DNA of 30,231 nucleotides, taken from Apostichopus parvimensis (taxonomy: Eukaryota > Echinodermata > Holothuroidea > Aspidochirotida > Stichopodidae). Under the pieces are notes generated by a model, which saw only the letters and a program-made list of their open reading frames with translations, was not told the DNA's origin and did no database searches. Of the stretch, positions 11,301 through 20,300 are shown piece after piece (the stretch's first letter is position 1; every line of letters starts with the position of its first letter). Position numbers and translations under genes: made by a program. Location: assembly GCA_000934455.1 (NCBI GenBank), contig KN888516.1:46054-76284 (forward strand). The letters run 5' to 3'.

Positions 11301-14300
11301 TCCGACAAATGTTTACAGTTATTGCAATGCATTCATGTTTATTGACACTTTGATTTTTATGCTTTGTTTGAGAATTTTTCCATTGTTTCCTGCAATGGAA
11401 TGATTGCATTGAAACAATTGATCTCTTATAAATGTGAAATTTCCATTAGTTTGAACGGTGTTAATCCACGTACACCAGTAGTGCTTGTCAGATTGCAAAT
11501 GTTGTTTTGTGGCTGTCTCCAGTATTTATAGTTGAAAGATTTAAGCAAAGTGAAGCTTGAGTATATTTAGATTAAATCTGGACAGGAGGCATTTAACGTC
11601 TAAAGTAATCAATTGTTTGTAGGCTAGGTAATGTAGCGTATATCTTGGGTGGAGACATGAAGGTATGGTGGACGGTAAAATGGTAAATACCATTGAGCAA
11701 TAAGTTTGAGTGATTTGAAAGGAAGAAAGAGTGATCTGTTCCCTGGAAGTATGATCAAAGAGGAAACTTCAGATAGTTTTTGATGATCAATTTGTGCTGT
11801 AAGTAGTATCTGTAGGCCACTGGTGGTATCTTATTCATCAGGAAAAGACTGGGATAAGTCCTTAGTTGGTACAGTCTTAAATCACAAGTTGTTTCACTGC
11901 TGAAGAATAAACACACTACACTTTCTACCCGGGTATAATTAAAGAAATATTGTGGTCTTCAAAATTGATCACTCCTAAAATATATACCACCAGGTTGTAA
12001 ACCATTTCCTTCTAAAGATTATGCTTAATCACGCAAGAGCAGAATGAGAAAGTTAGATCAATTAAACAGACTAAAACCCACTTTGACGAATAAATTCGTT
12101 GACTTATGCAGACAGACAACATTCACAGCAAAGTGAACTGTCACATTTTAAGCACAAATCAACGACAAAATCATGAAAGGAAAGTAAATGATTTGTAGGA
12201 AACCTAGCAAACATAAAGCACCTTCAAACATAGGCGTAGGAGCCTAACTTGATTTGGGGGGGCCGGAACGACTTGCTCGAAAAATATAACCAAAATTTTT
12301 CGTGCGCGTTCGACATCTTAATGTGCTTATCATATTGGCATTCATCAGTTATTACATCACATGCCAATAACATACAACCATTTTCCATGTAATCACCCTT
12401 CCATATTGGTTAGAATTATGGGGCAAGTCGTTACAATAATAATGATGATAATAATATCAGTTTAACCATTGAAAAAAACATTGCAAATTATTCTTCTTTC
12501 AGTAGGTGCCCGAAAAATTATCAGCATATTGCCCGAATTTTCACAAAAATTTTTGGTTGGGGGGCTGCAGCCCCCCCAGCGCCCCCTCCTACGCCTATGC
12601 CTTCAAAAAACAATGTCTAGAGTAGGAACAAGATTTTGAGATAGAGGTTTCATGTCATCATTAGAATTTTTTTCTTCCTGTAAATGTCATATTGTCTGCC
12701 ACATGAAAACCCCTTAAATCAGATCATTGTGTCTGTTCCATATAACTGCTAGTTGCCAACCATGTACATTTTCAGGTAAGATATATTTGATTATCTTTAT
12801 GTTGTACTTTTGCAATTTCCAGGTGAATCCTATGATCTCAACCACATCACCACTTATGGCAATGCCCTTAGCAAAGCAATTACTGATANNNNNNNNNNNN
12901 NNNNNNNNNNNNNNNNNNNNNNNNNNNNNNNNNNNNNNGTTAATCCACGTACACCAGTAGTGCTTGTCAGATTGCAAATGTTGTTTTGTGGCTGTCTCCA
13001 GTATTTATAGTTGAAAGATTTAAGCAAAGTGAATCTTGATGATATTTAGATTAAGTCTGGACAGGAGGCATGTAATGTCTAAATTAATCAATTGTTTGTA
13101 GGCTAGGTAATGTAGCGTATATATTGGGTGGAGGCATGAAGGTATGGTGGACGGTAAATACCATTGAGCAATAAATTTGAGTGATTTGAAAGGAAGAAAA
13201 AGTGATCTGTTGCCTGGAAGTATGATCAAAGAGGAAACTTCAGATAGTTTTTGATGATCAATTTGTGCTGTAAGTAGTATCTGTAGGCCACTGGTCGTAT
13301 CTAATTCATCAGGAAAAGACTGGGATAAGTCCTTAGTTGGTACAGTCGTAAATCACAAGTTGTTTCACTGCTGAAGACTAAACACACTACACTTTCTACC
13401 CCGGTATACAGTAGTTAAAGAAATATTGTTTGTCTTCAAAATTGATCATTCCCAAAATATACCACCAGGTTGTAAACCATTTCCTTCTAAAGAGTATGCT
13501 TAATCACGAAGATATGAACATTGAAATGTAAGAGCAGAATGAGAGAGTTAGATCAAGTTAACAGAATAAAACCCACTTTGAATGAATTCGTTGACTCATG
13601 CATACAGACAACATTCACAGCAAAGCAAACTGTCACATTTTAAAGGACAAATCAAGGACAAAATCATCAAAGGAAAGTAAATGATTTGAAGGAAATCTAG
13701 CAAACATAAAGTACCTTCAAACAACAATGTCTAGAGTAGGAACAAGATTTTGAGATACAAGGGGTTTCATGTAGTCGTTGGAATTGTTTTCTTCCTGTAA
13801 ATGTCATATTGTCCGCCACTTGAAAACCCTTTAAATCATATAATTGTGTCTGTTCCATATAACTGCTAGTTGCCAACCATGTACATTTTGAAAGGTAAGA
13901 TATTTGATTGTCTTTATGTTGTACTTTTGCAATTTCCAGGTGAATCCTATGATCTCAACCACATCACCACTTATGGCAATGCCCTTAGCAAAGCAATTAC
14001 TGATATAGCAGTGAAGGATGCATCCATTTTACAAAGTGGAGACTCGTTCGATAGCTCCATCGGGGATGGTGGTACAGCTAGAGAGGAGTCTTTGGAGGAC
14101 TTTGCTATTGATGGTAATGGGGACGGTGCAAGGCTAAAGGAGTGGTCCCAGCTCTCCACACGTTCATGCGTCAGTGAAAATATGTTAGAGTTCTGTGAGC
14201 AACTCACTCAGGAAGTGATCATTTCAGTGATATCGCACAGATTGCCAGAGAGATATGATGACAACGGCTGCAAAGATCTAGTCTCAGGAATAAAGGAAAC

Positions 14301-17300
14301 AGTGACCAAAGAAACAAAGACTGCAATGCTGAACACTTTAAATAATTTTGATAACTCTGTAGAACTCCGTCAATTTAACAAGGGAACACTACAACCTGAG
14401 AATAATCTGACCGGTTTGGTGGACGATATTGTAGCATCTGCCGTAACCGGAGCAATCAATAGGAAACTAGGCCAGCCCAGTCCATCTGATAATGGTAGTG
14501 TTCATTCTGGTCTAGGGTCTTCTTTAGGGGATTTTAGTGTCATTTCAACAACGTCTGCTCACTCAGAGACGTATGTAAAAGTCAACTTGGATGAGTACCC
14601 TGACTCTGGAAACAGACAATTCAACATGGTAGAAAATTATGTCTCAGGTGTGATTGGGCAGGCAGTCTGTATTGCCAAACAATTGGATAACACCACTATC
14701 GATACTGTGGGATCAGCTGGTAATGGTCAAAGTGTTACCGAAAGACAATCAAGCCAAGATAATAGGACTCGTTGTGTTAGCAGCAATGGAGAGCCCGGTG
14801 AGTTTAGAAGACCCACAGGTGGTGGCCAACCTCTCGTTAATGGTGAACTAGAGAGAGATGATGTAGGTAGCTTATCTTCCTTACCCTCAAACGTACATGA
14901 AGGTGGTGGAGCCTACCAAGAACCCACACTCCCTCCATTACGAGGGCCAGTGGTCAATATTGAGAGAGGAGATTGTTCTCTGCCTGGAACCCCACCCCCT
15001 TCCCCTAGCTATCAACAGTTTGACCAATCTTCTCGCTCAAGTTTTAGTGAAGCAGACTTATTGATATTTGGTGAAGAGCTGCTACATTTACAAAATGATG
15101 AGCCACCGAACCATCAACGATTCGGGATGGTGGAGACATTCGTAGAGGAGTATGACGATGATGAAGATAGTGAGTTAGATCACATGATTGCTGCTGCTTC
15201 AAGGAGGAGCAGCAGCAGAAGTGGCAGTGCCTCCTCCAAACCTCCCAATCTTGATAGCTTCACGGAAGGTCTTTTGAAAATTGGAGATATCGACCCTCAG
15301 GGACGTCGGCCAAGTCGAACCGAAGAATCCCTTCAGTACTTTTCAGCCGAGCTAGCGAAACGAGTCGAATCAGACAGGTATAACCTACGCAGAGAGTCAG
15401 ACCTAGATAGGTTTGCCTTTGATCTTTTCCACGGTGTCAATGACGAGCCTCCAGAACAGATAAGGGACATCAATGAAGATATCGCTGCTCTCTGTGCTAC
15501 TAGACTTGCTGCAGATATTATGCAGGATGTTGCCATTCAAATGTTTGGTACAGTCTTTCCTCATTCAGTGAGGCTCATCCCTGCAGGTGAAGGGTTTTTC
15601 CCCCCACGAAGAGAACCTTCAGAGACAGACCTACTATCTCTGGCTGCCAACTTAGCTAACACCATCTTAGAGTCTGCCATGAGAACTTACAGGAGGGACG
15701 TGTTGGGCAATCTATCCGACGGCGATTCTACAGAATCCATCGTGGGAGAAATGGAGTCGGAAATGAACTCACGCTGTGCACAAATTGACGAAAATTCTGT
15801 CTGTGATTCCACAACTGATGAAATTCAGAGGCCCAGGACAGCAGAGACTTATCATTTCTCTTCAGTGGATGAAATGGCCTGGAGTATTTCAAGTACAGTC
15901 CTGTCAGAGGCCTTTGTAGACATAAGCAAAGTCAAGCTGCTTGAAGAACTCTTTGCACAGTCATTAAGTGGTGAGTTTATTAACCTTTGATTGGTCTAGG
16001 CGTTGTGTAAAATTTTTACTCGAGTATAGGATAATTTTAATAATTTCTTGCTGTTTTGGATATATAAGTACCTATCATTAGGGTGATGCCGTATATCCTT
16101 CAACTTGTCTAAGTACATCACTTGACTGCAGAAGCATTGGCTATGCATAATCAAGGAAAATACTAACTATGAAGATATATATAGATATTAGTACTGAAAA
16201 CTGCCTTCCTCCGATCACTCTAAAATCTGAATGTTAAATTTTGAGTTTGAAGAAGAGAGGAAGAAACCTGTCTGAATGCATCCATTTGGTAATTGAAAGA
16301 TCAAATCACTAGTGAAAGCCATTGCCTGTATAAATAATATAATTATTTATATATGGCTACATTATATAAATAATAAAATGATTTATTATTATAATAAAAT
16401 TATGGAAATTGTGTAGTTCATTTTTGCCGAAGGGTTTTGAATTATGACGTAGACATGGCCTTTTGAAATTGATGACATTTCATGTACAATGCAACTCATC
16501 TGAGCATTGGTAACATTTTGATGATGTCATTGATATGATGTTAATTACTACTTGATGAATCAGAGATGGAAACAATCAAAGACATATATATCTTAGAAGC
16601 AACTTTTGAAATGAGGTTTACATCACAACTTACATTGCTAGTTGAATAGTATTAAGAAAAGACAAAAAGAAAACTGAAAACCAAACCTGCACAGCTCAAT
16701 ATACAGCTCCCTTAACTACATGGGTTATTTATGTTTATTCAAACATGATTAACTTTACCACCAAGTAAGAATAACTTGTAGCACATCTTTCAGCAAGTCA
16801 ATGCTTAATTTGATTTATGCACACATGATATCTCCTAGTTTAATTCGATTTATTTTATGACGTGCGATACTGGAGACATCTCAGGTGGTTTACTCTGAAG
16901 AATACTCATTAGAATTTAAATTGAAATTTTCAAAACCTTTGTCATTGCTGCTAGGAGAGTGTTGCTGAGTGTAACAGCACAAACCTTTCAAAATATGAGA
17001 TGTTGCAGCGAGAATGCGTATAATCTATTTATACCAAATCTGTGTACTGGTATCATTCCTGGTCCAGTGGTGCTTTTGAGGAAAGTTCTGAATCCAGATT
17101 CTGTTTAAGAGGGGGGGGGGGGAGTTTATGGGAATTTTTAGTACTGTAGATGAATGTTATACTGGTCTAAATAATGTGTAGCACTGTAGCCCTACCTTTA
17201 GGATTATTCAAGTTACTTCGCACCTCTCTTACCTGTCTCCCACTCCACAGTTGCACTTTCCCATCTACCTAACTACACATTGGAATGTTTTAGCACTGCG

Positions 17301-20300
17301 CCCTCGCTCCCTGGGCACTGCCCACCTACTCCTCCTTCCCAATCTCCCATTCAGCAAGATTTGCTTTAAAGTTTTCGATCGTTTATTACGAATTTCGTGA
17401 TTGGTGTTGGATCTCTGAGTCCTGAAATATCTTTCCCGTCTCAACTAAGAAGCACTGTTACTGTTACCTGTAAAACAACATGGACCAAACAAATTATTTC
17501 CAATTGTGTTTACAATCTACAAGCGTTTTAGGATGCAATAATCCTCTGATTCGAATGGATTTTTCAGGCTAGTAACTCTAACACGAGAACTCTGTAGCTT
17601 GACTGCTTGATGCAATGACCTAAAGTATTCATTTAAAAAGAAAATGCTGATAAACTATGCAAACTAAAAATTATCGAATACATGAATAGGAGTGAGCACC
17701 TGATCCAAATTCCCAAGATATTTTGTAACCAGCCAATTTACTAAGATGAAGGAAACAGCTCTCAGGTTACAAACATTCTTGAAAGAAGTAATTTCAACAA
17801 ATCAACCATGTCTTTGAACATTAGTGTTCACATGCTAATGAAATGTTTCTCTCTTGTTCTGTATAGAAGTGCAGCGCCCTCTTGCCACTGGTAACTGGGG
17901 ATGTGGTGTCTTTGGCGGTGATCCTCAAGTGAAGTCGTTGTTACAGTGGGTTGCAGCATCGCAGGCCGGCCTGCGCACCATCTATTATTATTCATTTGGC
18001 GATGGACGTGTTGAAGAGGTTAGATCCACCAATGTTACATGAACATTTCCTTTTACCAAGGAAAACCGAAATGTTCATAAAATTGTGTGATTTGCCGGAT
18101 AGCTGCATTCACTCTTACTATGTGGGCAAATACACAGTAAACCAACACGAAATGATAACATAGAGGTTTTCCACCCCAAAAATTGATATTTCCAATTTTC
18201 TGTAATGTTCAATATTACTAATTTGAAGCAAAGAGCTAGAGTAAAAAGTTTCAACTTCCTACTTGAATTTTGAAAAAATGGCCCATTAGAATCCTATAGG
18301 AAAATAACGGTTGAACATTGACAAACGGCAAGAAAATACAACGGTTGCAAAACATTGACATACATCACATAGCTGGCAATTTTTCATAAAGTTTGAAACA
18401 TACTTAGTCTTTGACCTTTTCCTATGATGGCATACAGTCATGTCTAACTCACAACCAAATTAGAGTAATATATGATGTATATATCACGCTCAGTACAGCA
18501 TGAAATAGATAACGGGCGAACATGTCAAAAATGTTCGACCGTTATAAATTTACGTTAAAAAATGGCATAACTCAAAGATTTAAAATGTATATGATCCATG
18601 TTACTGCACTCAGAATCTTAGCCAGTTGTGGTTTATATAAACACTGAAAACATCATTTTTTGGTGCACATGGGGCACAGGTGGCAAATTTTAAGAAGTTT
18701 GACATACAAAAATGTAACTCATGTGCATGTCAATCTTTTTCAAACGTACCACTATACCCCCATGTGCATCATCAAATGAAGTTTCCATGGTTTTTATAAA
18801 CTATATCATGGTAGGAATCTGTATACACAAAAGGGACTACATGCACTGTATACTTTTTGAGTTTCGCAATTTTTTGTGGTACATTTATAACGGTCCAACA
18901 TTTTTGACATACTGTTCGACCGTTACCTATTTCATGCGCTACTAAGCCTGATATGCATCACCTATTGCCCTCGTTTGGTTGTGTGGCAGGTATGACTATA
19001 TGCCATCATAGGAAAATGCCCAAGACTATATATGTTTTAAACTTTATGAAAAATTGCCTGCCATGTGATGTATGTCAATGTGTTACAACCGTTTTATATT
19101 TCTGGTGTATGTCAATGTTCGCCCGTTATTTTTCCTATAGTATTCCAATGGACCAAATTTCAAAATTCAAGTAGGATGTTGAAACTTTCTATGCTATCTC
19201 TCTGCTTCAAACAACTAACACTCATCCTAATAGAACAAAGAAAATACCAATTTCAGTACTGAAAACTCCATGTGTTGATTTTCATGTTGGTTTACTGTGT
19301 AAAGGCCCATATATATAACATTCTCAACATGTAGCAACAGCTATGACTGGTATTCATTGATGATAGGACAAGTTGTAGTATTGTACCTCTTTTAATTTAC
19401 GTTTAATTAATTAATTAATTTATTAATTTCTCTCACTTGGACATGATTCACCCCATAGGAGAGTGATTATATGTGTTTCAGTAACAATGAATATTGACTA
19501 TAGAACATCAGTTGAGCTATTTGCCAGTTGTAACTACTGTCTTGGGAGAGGTTAAAACCCTATGTGAATCTTAACATCATCTCTGTCTATATCTTCATGT
19601 GATCTATCGCCACTTAAAACCTAATGTTGTTAAGCTCTCATGTGGCAACAGAGATCAGTTTAGAAATTATATTGGCAAAATTATCCTTGTCGCCACATAC
19701 TAGTGAATTATTCAACACATCAGCAAGGCATCAATATGATCTTTTTATCAATGCATCCCCCCTTCCAAAAAAATAAATAAATAAATAAAAGAAAGAAAGA
19801 AGAGGGAAAAACAACAGTTTTCCTTCAGGTTTCAAATAATCATACTTGCAGGCAAGTGAGTGGTGTGAGTGCGCCCACCACTAATTAGAAATACTGCCAA
19901 CTTCCTCAAATGAAAACAGGCAGTTGTGTGAATACAGTGTGTTGATATAATGAAAATCTGTGGATACTTTGCAATGAGCTTAACACAGAGTGTGATCACT
20001 TGTTGTGGCATTAGAAATACAATTAAAAAGCCAAAGATCTTTGGCTTTGGGATTCAGCCTTCAAGAAATAATGTTTTTTATCTTTTTCTTTTTCTTTCGA
20101 AAGAAAAAGAAAATGATAAAAAACATTATTTCTTGAAGCCTGAATCCCAAACAACCAAATGCTTGGGTTATTGGTTTTTCTGCTTCTTTCACAAAATTTT
20201 GAGTTGTTAAATATTGACAAATTGGAAAGTGTATTTATTGGCAACTGTTAATACTGGATAAAATAGTGGCTGTACAGTCATTGTAAAGAGTTCATATCAA

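Larger units (their letters stand above)
11460..12888 (+). repeat. Overlap copy 1 (contig end), contains MITE and truncated exon 5 start
   Basis: It starts GTTAATCCACGTACACCAG, identical to the first bases after the gap. It runs through a second copy of the exon 5 acceptor (AATTTCCAG, exon sequence from 12823) and stops inside the exon at ACTGATA, where the Ns begin. It differs from copy 2 by scattered SNPs, small indels and the 371-bp insertion at 12229-12599. Confidence 0.93.
10655..13939 (+). other. PARG intron 4 with assembly gap and duplicated overlap
   Basis: GTGAGT to TTTCCAG. Bases 11460-12888 and 12939-14005 are two versions of the same sequence separated by 50 Ns. The real intron is therefore probably about 1-1.5 kb shorter than drawn. 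Confidence 0.85.

Noticed and set aside
12714..13010. Open frames running across the N gap
   Set aside because: They contain undetermined residues and join two copies of the same region; they are assembly products.
18721..19262. Three short + strand open frames
   Set aside because: They lie in the right arm of the 1.17-kb palindrome, with no matching conserved frame in the left arm.
19950..20244. Two opposed open frames of 86 and 73 codons sharing similar sequence
   Set aside because: They are mirror images caused by the 106-bp hairpin (both contain FGIQ-SRNNVFY).
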